From Isoetes taiwanensis (Eukaryota; Streptophyta; Lycopodiopsida; Isoetales; Isoetaceae): a stretch of 64,000 nucleotides of DNA. The stretch is taken from assembly GCA_021234155.1 (NCBI GenBank), contig JAJEKV010000017.1, forward strand, positions 18,176,372 through 18,240,371, read 5' to 3'. The first letter of the stretch is position 1. The number at the start of each line of letters is the position of its first letter. Shown one piece after another: positions 1-10,918 of this stretch. Both the position numbers and the translations under genes were made by a program. The notes beneath the pieces are model-generated. The model saw only the letters and a program-made list of their open reading frames with translations. It ran no database searches and had not been told where the DNA came from.

Positions 1-1633
1 ATTTCATTCCCCTTTCTGAATTTGTGTTTATACAATACCTGCTCATTAAATAACACATCTCTACTAATTCTTATCTGCTTGGATTCAGATAAGTAAATTC
101 TGTACCCCTTAGATTCTTTATCATATCCCACTAGGAATCCTCTTTCTGCTTTGTTATCTAACTTCTTCCTTAACTCTGTTGGCACATGTACATAGGCCAT
201 ACACCCATATACTTTAAACTTTTCATAGTTCAATTTAGTTTCTGGTTGGAATGGTATCCACAACAGTTTTGAAATGGAACCCACAACAGTTCTGGTTGGA
301 ATGAAACCCACAACAGTTTTGGAATATTTTCCTGCAAGCTTACTGATGGTAGCATGTTTTGTATTTCAACAGCTGTGTGTAACGCTTCTTCCCAAAGATT
401 GTTAGGCAGTCCACTTTCCTTTAACATTGATCTAACTGCATCCAGCAAGGTCCTATTTTTCCTTTCTGAGACACCATTTTGTTGTGGTGAATGTCTACAG
501 GTCAATTGTCTCTTTATTCCATGTGATATGCAGAATGTTTTAAATTGATTTGAGAGGTATTCTCCTCCTCTATCTGATCTGATACATTTTACTTTGAATC
601 CTATTTCTCTTTCCTTTTTTGCAACATACTGCTTGAAAGCACTTAGAGCTTGAGATTTTCTGTTTAGACAGTATGTGGTGCACATTCTGCTATAATCATC
701 TGTGAATGTTATGAAATATCTCTTATTGGTCCTACTTCTGACATTTAAGGGACCACATAAATCTGAATGTATCAGCTCAAGTTTCTGTTGTGCTCTACTT
801 TTCCTTTTATGAAATGGTAATCGATTTAGCTTTCCCAAAGCGCATCCTTCACAAATCAAGTCAAGTTTGTTTGTATTTTCACATCTTATGTGCCCTTGCT
901 TATGAAGAGATTCCAGTTTTTTATAATTGGTGTGAGCAAGTCTATTATGCCAAACTTCTATGCCAACTTCTTGAACTATATAAATAGAATCATGTGCAAC
1001 AGCATTATCCAGTCCATACAAGTTTCCCACACGTTTTCCATAAAATTTGATTTCATTATTCATCAAGATATTACACTGATCAGCATCAAATGTAACTCTG
1101 TAACCCAAATCACACAACTGACTAACTGATATCAAATTCTTGATAATGCCAGGCACACACAAAACATTCTGAATATTTACAATATTTCCAGCTAAATCAG
1201 TTAGCTGTAATAAGCCTCTCCCTTGAACATGTTGTAATGCTCCATTCCCAACCTGAATCCTTCTTGAATTTGTATTTGTTATATTTTTCAGGTATTCAAC
1301 AGTTTGCACTATTGATCTTTCAGCTCCACTATCAACTATCAAATGATCAGAATTGTCAGAGCACATATTTTCATTAATGACTGCAAATTCATGAGATACC
1401 TCATCATCATCTTCTTCAATGGCTTTGTCCTTGTCTTCTTGTTCTCTTGCCACATAGGCTCTTTCATGACCACGTCCTCTACCTCCTCTTCCAGATCTGG
1501 CATCACCTCTGCCTCTTGCAGATCTGCTGTAATTTTTAGGTGTAGGGCATTTGGAAGCAACATGCCCTCTGCCACCACACGTATAGCAATTGAAATCTTT
1601 TTTGAGTTTTGGACATTCATTCTTATAATGACC
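1..1633 (-). pseudogene. copia pol: protease and integrase (partial)
   Basis: Continues the gag frame after the TAG. Seen in order: the rest of a second zinc knuckle (YTCGGRGHVASKC), an RG-rich stretch, aspartic protease site DSGAERS (near 1330), GAG-pre-integrase with WHNRLAH and CEGCALGK as zinc ligands, and integrase catalytic residues in HSDLCGP, TDDYSR and NGVSERKN. The C-terminal part is damaged: 240-316 holds three tandem copies of a CTGTTGTGG-starting unit (27, 23 and 27 bp), and the 4-bp shortfall shifts the frame. Past it the frame resumes as NYEKFKVYGCMAYVHVP and KAERGFLVGYDKESKGYRIY, the typical copia region between integrase and reverse transcriptase, then leaves the window at base 1. 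Confidence 0.88.
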
Positions 1634-2395
1634 TGTCTAATGACAATTGTAACATACCACTTTATCTTTTCTCTTAGCCAAAAGAATTTCTGGAGTTTCT
1701 TCAGTTTGTGTTTGCCTTAATATCTTTTTCTGCTCCCATTCAGTTCTTAATATGTTTTCTGCCTCTTCTCTTGACTTACATGAGTTCCTAATAAATAGTG
1801 CCAAGGTCTCATTTTCCCCAATGGCCCTGGATATTTGTAGGACCTGACTTCTATCAGAAATGACAACTCCAGCCCCATTTAAATCAACTATTAGATTATC
1901 AAATTTATTGAAAAATTCAGTTATATCCTCTTCTTCCTTGAGTTTTAACCCCCTTAATTCATTTTCAAGGAGATCAATTTGAGATGACGTCTTCTCCTCA
2001 TAATGTTTAAGCAAAAACTTCCACATTTCTCTAGGACTTAAGGATCTCAATTTCAAGCGTATAGTGGGACTCACCTTACAAGTGATTATACCTTGAGCTT
2101 CTCTTGTCTTAGCCGGCAAAGACTTGCCTCCTGCTCCAGATGCTCCAGCACCTGTTCCTGCATCTCCTGATGCCGCAGTCCCTGTTGCTGACTGCCCTGT
2201 AGCTCCAACAACTGAGCTTGATGATGTTGTTCTTGTAAGTACGCCTGCACCTACAGTACCTGCTGGATCCACCAGCTCCCAAAGGTCCTCCACTTCTAAT
2301 ATGTGTATTATAGCATCTTTCCAAACTTGGAAACCTGGACCACCTTTATAAACATCAACAGTGTTTAATAAGGATGCACCAAATCTGCTAGACAT
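1634..2395 (-). pseudogene. copia gag polyprotein, N-terminal part
   Basis: The likely start is the MSSRFG methionine at 2395, just after the primer site; an in-frame upstream methionine at 2446 lies in the LTR. The protein has the retrotransposon gag (UBN2-type) layout: an N-terminal FxxWKDAIIHILE-like helix, a Ser/Thr/Ala/Gly-rich low-complexity insert at about residues 50-95, then the gag core with KHYEEKTSS and NLIVDLNGAG. It ends in a CCHC zinc knuckle (C-x2-C-x4-H-x4-C), but a TAG codon at 1634-1636 falls inside the knuckle, directly after CYNCH. The frame reopens at once as TGHYKNEC, and gag and pol are in the same frame. A point nonsense mutation is the simplest reading; stop read-through between gag and pol is a remote alternative. 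Confidence 0.85.
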
Positions 2396-2403
2396 ATTGA
2401 CAG

Positions 2404-2415
2404 GCTCTGATACCA
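2404..2415 (-). other. Primer binding site (tRNA-iMet) of the copia element
   Basis: Minus-strand TGGTATCAGAGC, the standard plant primer site complementary to the 3' end of initiator tRNA-Met. It lies one base inside the LTR end (minus-strand ...CTAACA). Confidence 0.93.
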
Positions 2416-2416
2416 C

Positions 2417-2830
2417 TGTTAGTATTTGAGCAAAATATATTCTCAATTTAAATGTTTAGCAAGATTAATCATCTACAACTTGTCTTAGAAGCAATAAGGG
2501 AGCCAAAGTATGGTCACTAATCCCTTATGCCATATCAAGCATATTATCAACAAATACTAGCATAAAGTAAACCAGCCCAAACCGTCACTCCTGTGTATGG
2601 ATAATGCTCCTCAGTCATAAGCAATCATATATAACTGTAGATCCGGCGGTTCAGGGAATAGATAAGCTTTCCAATCTAGGCCTCTTCTATAATTTCAAAT
2701 ATCTCAGAGGCGTAATAAAAAAAAAAAACTCTGAACCATTGAAACATAACTAGGTTTCCATGCGTATATTTTTCCACGCGTATTTTATACGATGGAAAAG
2801 TATATGGGCGCTGCTTGCGGAATACAGCCT
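2417..2830 (-). repeat. copia LTR, 3' (U5) edge; far boundary not determined
   Basis: The LTR starts on the plus strand with TGTTAGTATT at 2417, one base from the primer site. No matching CTAACA/TSD end was found to the right, so the end given is nominal. A minus-strand TATAAAATA at 2781-2789, flanked by TTTTCCA/TGGAAAA arms, could be the LTR promoter. Confidence 0.5.
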
Positions 2831-3629
2831 TAAAAATCGATTCTGAGCGCCTCAAACGCAGGCAGTGCCACTTTTCAATTTATGTGCTTTTTACTTGCAT
2901 TCACTGCCACTGCTTCTCATGAATGCTCATATGACTCATAACCTACTGCCACTGCTTCTCATAGGCTAGAACTTGCAGAATTATTAGATGAATTTCCATC
3001 ACGCCCAACAACAGGGGCGACTGGAAATTTGCTGCCCATATCTAGTTTACAGCAGTTTTTAGCATATGCCGAGTATATACCGACATATATCTAGAATATG
3101 CTAAAAACCCATATAATCTAGGGTTTGTCCTTTGGAGGCAACTCAAATAAGGAAATCTTGATTTCCTAATCTTTCAAAACGGACCTAATTTACAAGCAAA
3201 CTAGCCCTCAGAAGAAAAAACTTATGAAGCTGGAGTCCGTGGGCATAATGGCAGGGCCATCTTTGATATGCGACCCTTCATTTCCCTCCTTGTCTAACGT
3301 ACTTCGATCAAATTCTAAAATCTATACAGAAGGAGAAATTGAGTCTTTGGATCGGGTTTCAACCATTAGTTGTGCACATAGCTCTTATGTTTGTTTCCTT
3401 CTCAAACTTGGTGTTACTAACGTTCAACTTCAGAGTGTTTTGTTTTACCACCCTCTGTTTCTTATTTCTCGTAACCACTTCCTTCTCAAACTTGGTGTTA
3501 CTAATGTTCAACTTCATACTGTTTTATTTTATCGCCCTCACCATGAGTATCTTATTTCTTAAGTATTAAAAAAAAAAAAATTATTTATGACATCTGAAGC
3601 TGATGTCAGCATACTTTAAAATAAAGTGA
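2831..3629. other. Gene-free stretch with an 84-bp tandem duplication
   Basis: No supported gene. At 3395-3562 two diverged 84-bp units start with TTCCTTCTCAAACTTGG (3395 and 3479). Since 84 is 28 codons, a chance plus-strand frame stays open across both copies; it has no recognisable domain. Confidence 0.5.
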
Positions 3630-3706
3630 CACTACAAAAATTTAGGGTTTCATTTCTCTTTTGCTTTCCTTAATCTCTACTCCTCCTCCACTTCCCTCTT
3701 GCGCAA

Positions 3707-4404
3707 ATGGATGCTCCTACTCTTCTTTAATGGTACCAGGACGGTGAGCATTAGGATCCCCAGGTCCCATTCGGCCTGCTTCATTCCTATTTGCTCCAAG
3801 ATATCGACTTGATCATCAACATGCAGGCACACCCAGATTATGCTGCATTCCTTGAGTTTTACACGCAGGAGATGGTTCCGCTCTGCATCACCCTTGGAGA
3901 CCCACCCGCCTCTACCTAGAGAAGGAAATTCTATGGGAGATGTTGGGAAGTGACTCTCACGCCATCAACGTGCTAAAAGGCAAGTTTTGATGGGCCAAGC
4001 ACCCACCTGTCGTGCTACATGAGGGCCAATAGTTCTTCGACATAAAGTTTGCTTTGGCCATTCTCATGGACCAATACGTCGAGGATGAAGCCTTACTCGT
4101 AGAGAAGGACAAAGCGACATCTATACTAGCTGAGGAAGACGATGAACGTGTCAGTGAGGATGATATTGTTCGTTGGAAGTAGTTGCTGAGCAAACGCCCC
4201 TACATCGAGACCAGGGAGCTCAACTTACTGGACTGGATATCCTCCCAGTTATCCAGCATCAAGGTCAAGAATGTCTCCTGTTGGAAGATATCATATGGAC
4301 ATACATGCTACTGCTGCCCTCAAGTTCAAGAAGAAGACATACGTCTCATACGAGCTCGCCAAGATTGTATGGACGACTTCATCGACTTCAGCCCGGTCGA
4401 CTAA
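3707..4404 (+). pseudogene. Decayed coding sequence, unrecognised
   Basis: A plus-strand stretch reads as protein-like across two frames with several stops. The first part, from the ATG at 3707, gives LLQDIDLIINMQAHPDYAAF and FLEFYTQEMVPLCITLGDPP. The next frame (about 3905-4404) gives MLGSDSHAINVLKGKF, then an acidic segment ending DDERVSEDDIVRWK, and RPYIETRELNLLDWISSQ. Amino-acid composition and codon phase look like an old coding region, possibly gag or a gene fragment carried by the surrounding element. I do not recognise the family. It ends exactly where the minus-strand gypsy fragment begins. Confidence 0.3.
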
Positions 4405-6106
4405 GATTGAAGTGGGATTGCATGAAAATATATTGGAGATTTTGGTGATATGTATTCAACTGGAATCGTCTCCCAAGCAAGTAATGTCTCCATATATGCA
4501 AAGCTCGCACAACTGCAAGTAATTCCTGGCCATGTGTGGGGTATCATTGTTCCGCATCATTCATCTTCCTAGAATCATATGCAATTACCCTATCTTCTTG
4601 CATTAATACTCCGCCTGTAGCAATCTTGCTGGTGTCTGTGGCAACCCACTTATCCTTTTGAGGATCTCGCAAGGTAAGAACTGGAGCGGTTGTCAAGGCA
4701 TCCTTCAATGATTGAAATATGGCATGGACTTTTTGCTTCCAATGCACCATCCCATCCTTAACCTTATCATGCTTTGTAAGGTCTGTAAGAGGTGCCGCAA
4801 GCTTGGCGAAGTCATTAACAAATTTTCGATAATAGCCAACCAAACCTAGAAAACTGCGGACCTCTGACACATTTGTGGGGACAGGCCAATCTCTTCATGC
4901 CTCAATCTTGGCTGGATCCATTGCTATCCCCTTGCAGAAATAATGTGTCCCAAATTATCCACTTTGGCGGTTGCGAATCTACATTTGAAAAACTTAGCAT
5001 AGAGTTGATGGCATCTCAATTTCTGCAGAGCCAACCGAAGATGACGCTCGTGGTCTTCTAAGGTTTTGCTGTAAATGAGGATATCATCAAAGAAAATGAT
5101 GATAAAGTCATCAAGATATTCGCGAAAGACATCATCCATCAATCTCATAAATGTAGCAGGGGCATTAGTTAGCCCAAAAGGCATAACAGTAAACTCATAG
5201 TGCCCATAACGTGTTCGAAAGGGGACTTATGGATGTCATCCTCTTTAATTCTTATCTGGTGATATCCTAAGCGAAGATCAATCATTGTGAAGTACTTGGC
5301 CTCTTGTAATTGATCCATTAGATCATCGGCATGAGGTAGAGCATACCGATTCTTAATTGTGTGCTTGTTCAATTGCCTATAAACAATGCACATGTGCAAG
5401 GTACCATCCTTTTTCTTCACAAACAAAATAATGCAGCAAAGGGTACACTTGGGCGAATGAATCCCAACTTAAGAATCTCTTGCAGTTGCTTTTTAAGCTC
5501 TGCCAATTCTGGTGTTTACGATTAGTATCGGTTCCAGCGTAATTTCATATTCGAAGCCTTTGAAAGGTGGTAATTTTTGAATCTCATCTGGAAAAAGGTC
5601 ATGCAAGTCACGAAGTACGGTAGAAATTGCTTTGGCCAAGCTCTCAATGACATGAAATACACTACATAATTGGAGTAACTGGTTTACCTGCTATAGTTAC
5701 ACGAGCTCCATTAGCTATGTTAAAAGTAACTTCCCACTTCTCACAATCAAATGTTTGCTTTTGCAGCAGCCAAGAACTCCATTCCAACAATAAGATCATA
5801 TTGGCCGATGTTCATAATCTCGACTTCCAGAGCGACTGGTGCTCTTGGCAACTGAATGTTCAAGTTAAGACATTGGCTTTGAGTATGACGCACGGCCCCA
5901 CTAGCCCGCATAACTGGATATGGCTTTGATTTTAAAGGAGTAAGCTGTAAGACTTCTACCATTCTAGGTGAAGCAAAATTATGTGTGCTATCCGTATCCA
6001 TAAGGATAACGAAACGTTTATTGTCTACTTGGCCAACTGTGGATATGACTGTAGGTTGACTATCTGCTTGACCTGTTTCAATAGCAGTGTATATGTAAAA
6101 GAACAA
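4405..6106 (-). pseudogene. Ty3/gypsy pol fragment: protease, RT, RNase H
   Basis: Read right to left. The retropepsin domain (about 5750-6050) has MDTDSTHNF where DTGS is expected (G to D), then IGQYDLIVGMEFL. Reverse transcriptase follows: FVKKKDGTLHMCIVYRQLN (5426 on), [24 protein letters not shown] and FFDDILIYS, where the usual YxDD tyrosine is F. RNase H follows with SFLGLVGYYRKFV and VATDTSKIATGGVL. Breaks: a frameshift near 5180, a frameshift and stop between 4870 and 4924, and a stop after MNDAEQ at 4541; the frame then resumes as YPTHGQELLAVVRAL. Gag, integrase and LTRs are missing on both sides, so this is a truncated fragment, not a whole element. Confidence 0.9.
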
Positions 6107-6130
6107 TAAACCTATTGCCGTGTTAAAAAG
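6097..6130 (+). repeat. Short dispersed repeat, copy 1
   Basis: About 33 bp beginning AAAAGAACAATAAACCTATT, repeated in the same orientation at 8466-8498 with about two mismatches. Copy 1 marks the edge where the gypsy fragment is truncated. Identity unknown. Confidence 0.6.
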
Positions 6131-8203
6131 AGTATATGGATTGACTGCATTTCATGATAGTCTAAAATCTTAGAAAGTAGTATTGATTGTAGCAGCACAG
6201 ATTTCAGTAGTACTGCCATACAATTTTTAGATTCTGCAACCAATTTGCATAGACTGATGGGAACTTCTATATCCAAGAAAAATGACACTTTGCAAGGTTA
6301 AATTATCCTGCATAACTTCTAGGCCATTTTAATAGTGGCATACAATCTGGAGCTCGATTGCATTGCAATGGCATTCTTATGATGTTAGTTAGCATGTGGG
6401 AAAAGACAAATTAAATGAGAATCAACATAGGACAATGATCTGCAAAATTTTCCAGAAACTGGGGATTAGCTAGAAGTTGCAATTATGCCGATACATTATA
6501 TGAAGAAGTGTTGAATCTTCACACAAGGTCAGTTTAGCTGTGCTAGATTAGATAGGTTCATTTTTTTGTATATAGGTTCTAGCTTATGATTTGGGGTCAG
6601 ATTTATGGAGCTTGCTTCCCTGCTACCCATTTGCAGTCATGATCCAAAGGGACATACCTATGGTGGAGTTTGATCTGGATTTTGGATTGAATGTTTCCTG
6701 TCCTATGAAGAAAAGGAATTATATTGCATCTTCTGTTGGCATACGATATAAGTAAAGTGTCACATATAAATTATAATAAGTGTAGTTTTATTTGGAATAA
6801 TAGGTGTAGTTTTATTTGGACACAGAATGATTTCTTCATTAATGGCTTCAACCACTGTATAAGGAAGGAAGCCAAGCCATCTTTGTTTATGCTCAATATT
6901 ACGTTGAAGGGATATACGTGGTTATGTAGTTTACAATGTTCGTTGCATTTTATATGGCTATATGTCTTCATTGAACACCAAAGTATGTCGACCATTTCAA
7001 ATGCTTTTGCAAGGTAAAGAGCGTGCTACTCAAGTCAATCTCAACTTCACAACAAATCCAACATCAGTAAATCAACTAAAAAAATGGTTCTGACACAAAT
7101 CCATCACTCATTGGACATTCTATTATTATATGGTTGACATTAATAAAGGGATCCAACTCCATAGGTTTGGTACCAAAGAAATGTTCGTGGAGGCCTTGGC
7201 CATCGTGATAAATTCGTCGCGATAAATTTTTGTAGTGTTAGTAATAATATAATGGGTTTTTAACGTCCACGGAAAGCCGGAGCTTATGGAATAATTTACA
7301 ATACACGCAAGTGGGTCCTTGGGTATGGCAGTTTAACGTCTTACCACATGACCCACTTGCAAGTATAATGATGCTATTCCTGCATTCCTTCTATTCAAAG
7401 TGTCTTATGCTTTTCTTGCATTCTGCCCATATCAAATGTCACGAATCCCATAACCAAAAGTGTGAATTGCACTTTGATCTAAGGAAGCGCACAACTACAG
7501 AAAACAACGGTGCTGGATCATATGCTACTTTGGAACAGTCCATGCAATTGCTCTTTGAGCAGGCTCCTGCTTTGGACAAGGTAAATCCGAAATCAACATT
7601 ACATAACATTAATATGTTATTCAAAAGATGAGACCGTATAGTCCAATGTGTTACATATTATAAGGAAAAGAACAGCGAGTAAATTAACATCTATGAGAGA
7701 CACATTCTAGGAGACCCAAATAAGCACATTAGCTCCCTATCATCTAAGTGCATCCTCTTAGCTTTGAAAATGCAAGCAAACCTAGCAAGTAAAAGCAAAC
7801 TACAGTTTTACAGTGATTGTAGTGACTGCACCCACACAATTGGCCTGTGGCATAGCAATGGTGTGTCTAAAAATGATCTGATGTCCTGTTACCCCTCCTA
7901 GCCAAGTTGCCATGATTCGTAGTTCGTCATCTGCATGCTGGATTATTTGAATCCCATCAATGGTCGCTACTTCTGACTCATGTAACGCTTCGGCTACTAT
8001 TGCCTTACTATTTGACCCCAACATCAAATACAAAATCCATAAGGGCTTGACAATCCAATGCGCACCGTCCAACTTCAATAAGCAAACGATTTTCAGTTTA
8101 TAAAGGTCATTAACCCCTCAGTCATGTCAATTATCATTTGATCCGCATCCATTTGTATCAAACAACATTTAGTCAGTCTCGTAGAGGAAATGCTCGCTTT
8201 TAT
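6131..8203. other. Gene-poor stretch
   Basis: No supported gene. 7465-7580 reads on the plus strand as an exon-like piece (SYATLEQSMQLLFEQAPALD) followed by AAGGTAAAT, a plausible splice donor, but no partner exon or family was found. A 92-codon minus-strand frame at 7800-8078 also has no recognisable domain. Confidence 0.35.
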
Positions 8204-8224
8204 AAATAGAGGGGAGTCAGCGAA

Positions 8225-8258
8225 GGGAAATGTTCGCGCCGCGATAAATTTCTTGTAC
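8225..8258 (-). repeat. CACTA-like terminal motif, solitary
   Basis: Minus-strand TACAAGAAATTTATCGCGGC followed by GCGAACATTT, the terminal module also present at 7237, 10427 and 17635. No left-hand partner was found. Confidence 0.5.
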
Positions 8259-8465
8259 ATATAATAGCCAAGGAAAGTTCACAACTCAAAATGATATCTA
8301 GAAATTTCCTATCACATAAAATAAGCATAGTCACAATTGAGAAAAAAAAAAGCCAAATATAGCAACTTCCTCATCTCATTATTTCAAAACCGTTGGGGTT
8401 CGGCCAGGCCCACCCTTATGGAACACCTTATGACCTCGAAAACCAATTGGAGAACCTAATAATGG

Positions 8466-8498
8466 AAAAGAACAATAAATCTATTGCCGTGTTAAAGA
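8466..8498 (+). repeat. Short dispersed repeat, copy 2
   Basis: Second copy of the ~33-bp sequence at 6097-6130, same orientation, in the upstream region of the protease gene. Confidence 0.6.
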
Positions 8499-8588
8499 GG
8501 CAAGAAAAAAGAAAGAACTATGTGGACTTTCCCAAGTCTTGAACGTTGGCTTGTTGAATAATAATGGGCTATAAGATAGAGAGACTGG

Positions 8589-8850
8589 GTTACATGTTGA
8601 TTAGACTTACGTGAAAAACACGTTAACCTCAAGCAAGACTAACAAACGAACATGGGGCAAAGTCTTGACCATGGCTAAATTGGTGAGTCAATGTTAAAGT
8701 GGCCGGTCTTGAACGTAAGCTAAAATTGGTGGGTCCTAAAGCTAGACTTGAGAAGCAGGCTTACATGTTGACTAGGTTTACGTTAAAAGCACGTTAACGG
8801 CAAGCAAGACTAACAAATGAATTTGCTTTTGGACAGAGTCTTGAACATGG
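8589..8850 (+). promoter_or_regulatory. Tandem duplication in the protease upstream region, with W-boxes
   Basis: Two diverged units start TTACATGTTGA at 8590 and 8761 (offset 171 bp). Both contain CACGTTAAC and CAAGCAAGACTAACAAA and end in GTCTTGA(A/C)CATGG. TTGAC cores (WRKY-factor W-boxes) occur in the units, and two more lie on the minus strand at 8864-8868 and 8871-8875, close upstream of the TATA box. WRKY control fits known regulation of defence and senescence cysteine proteases; that link is inference. Confidence 0.55.
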
Positions 8851-8889
8851 CGCGTAGAAGCTCGTCAACGGTCAAAGACCATTGGGCGC

Positions 8890-8896
8890 TATAAAA
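8890..8896 (+). promoter_or_regulatory. TATA box of the cysteine protease gene
   Basis: TATAAAA, 66 bp upstream of the chosen start codon, so transcription would begin around 8920 and leave a short leader. Confidence 0.65.
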
Positions 8897-8961
8897 CGGC
8901 CATTGGAACGGAGCTATACAAACGCCCAAAGCATTCTACAGCATTGATTTTACTTCTAAAA

Positions 8962-10385
<1,424 letters not shown>

Positions 10386-10426
10386 ATTCTCAAATGAGAT
10401 ATTTTCTAATGAATGATAATAATCGA

Positions 10427-10480
10427 TACAAGAAATTTATCACCGCGGCCAAGGCCGCCGCGAACATTTATTTGGTTCCA
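10427..10480 (+). repeat. CACTA-like terminal motif near the protease 3' end
   Basis: CGATACAAGAAATTTATCAC, then a palindrome with GGCC...GGCC arms and GCGAACATTT, about 40 bp after the stop codon. It shares this module, and the following TTTGGTTCCAAACCTGTG, with the sequence at 17635-17700. It may carry the gene's 3' processing region. The outermost bases are CGATAC rather than CACTAC, so the end is degenerate. Confidence 0.55.
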
Positions 10481-10918
10481 AACCTGTGTGAAGAGATCCG
10501 CTATTAATGTCCAACATTTGACTATGGTTCTTCGCTTAGTAATGAATTTGTGTTGGTTTGAAACATTACAAAATACATTCCTAAGCATGCGACATTAAAC
10601 CAATGGTTTTCCATGATTTTCAATGAAGATCTTTTTTCATTAAGTACTACAGTCTTTGTTTTAGACACGTTTGTTTCTAGCAACATTGTTCATACATGTT
10701 GACTGGCAATAGCGTGGACGATTAAACCACACTAAAAAATTATCTGCAAATATCAGAAGCATCTGCATTCTTGATTTGTATGGACATTGATCTAGGACAT
10801 TAATAAATGACACTATGACTACTGCCACACAAGGTACAATAGAAGCATTGGACATGGGTTTGTAAGCCAAAAAAATAAAAGGCAACACGAGAGTTTATGG
10901 AAGAATAGAATAGAATAG
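10481..10918. other. Gene-free stretch
   Basis: Apart from the interior of the CACTA-like sequence up to about 10560, nothing was recognised. It ends in a short (GAATA)n run at the edge of the LINE remnant. Confidence 0.4.

Larger units (their letters stand above)
1..2830 (-). mobile_element. Ty1/copia LTR retrotransposon, 5' part (runs off left edge)
   Basis: Minus-strand copia element read from right to left: LTR edge at 2417, tRNA-iMet primer site, gag, then protease and integrase, with pol continuing past base 1. The order protease-integrase before reverse transcriptase, a DSG protease site, the H/H/C/C plus D/D/E integrase and a gag with a CCHC knuckle are diagnostic of copia. The right boundary (start of the LTR) could not be fixed because only one LTR lies in the window; 2830 is nominal. 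The copy is broken by an in-frame TAG in gag and by a small tandem duplication and frameshift in the integrase C-terminal region, so it is probably not autonomous. Confidence 0.9.
3630..7237. mobile_element. Candidate CACTA-type element, non-autonomous, with captured/nested fragments
   Basis: CACTACAAAAATTT at 3630-3643 is matched perfectly in inverse at 7224-7237. CACTA plus ACAA is the terminal signature of En/Spm (CACTA) transposons. The flanking triplets are TGA and TTA, so a 3-bp target duplication is only two-thirds conserved. The right end continues inward into the GGCC/GGCC palindromic motif seen at other CACTA-like ends in this window (8225, 10427, 17635); the left end does not. No TNP2-type transposase is visible. 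The interior holds decayed coding DNA and a gypsy pol fragment. Confidence 0.45.

Noticed and set aside
3224-3562. 112-codon plus-strand ORF
   Set aside because: It spans an 84-bp tandem duplication that keeps frame by chance; no family or start context supports it.
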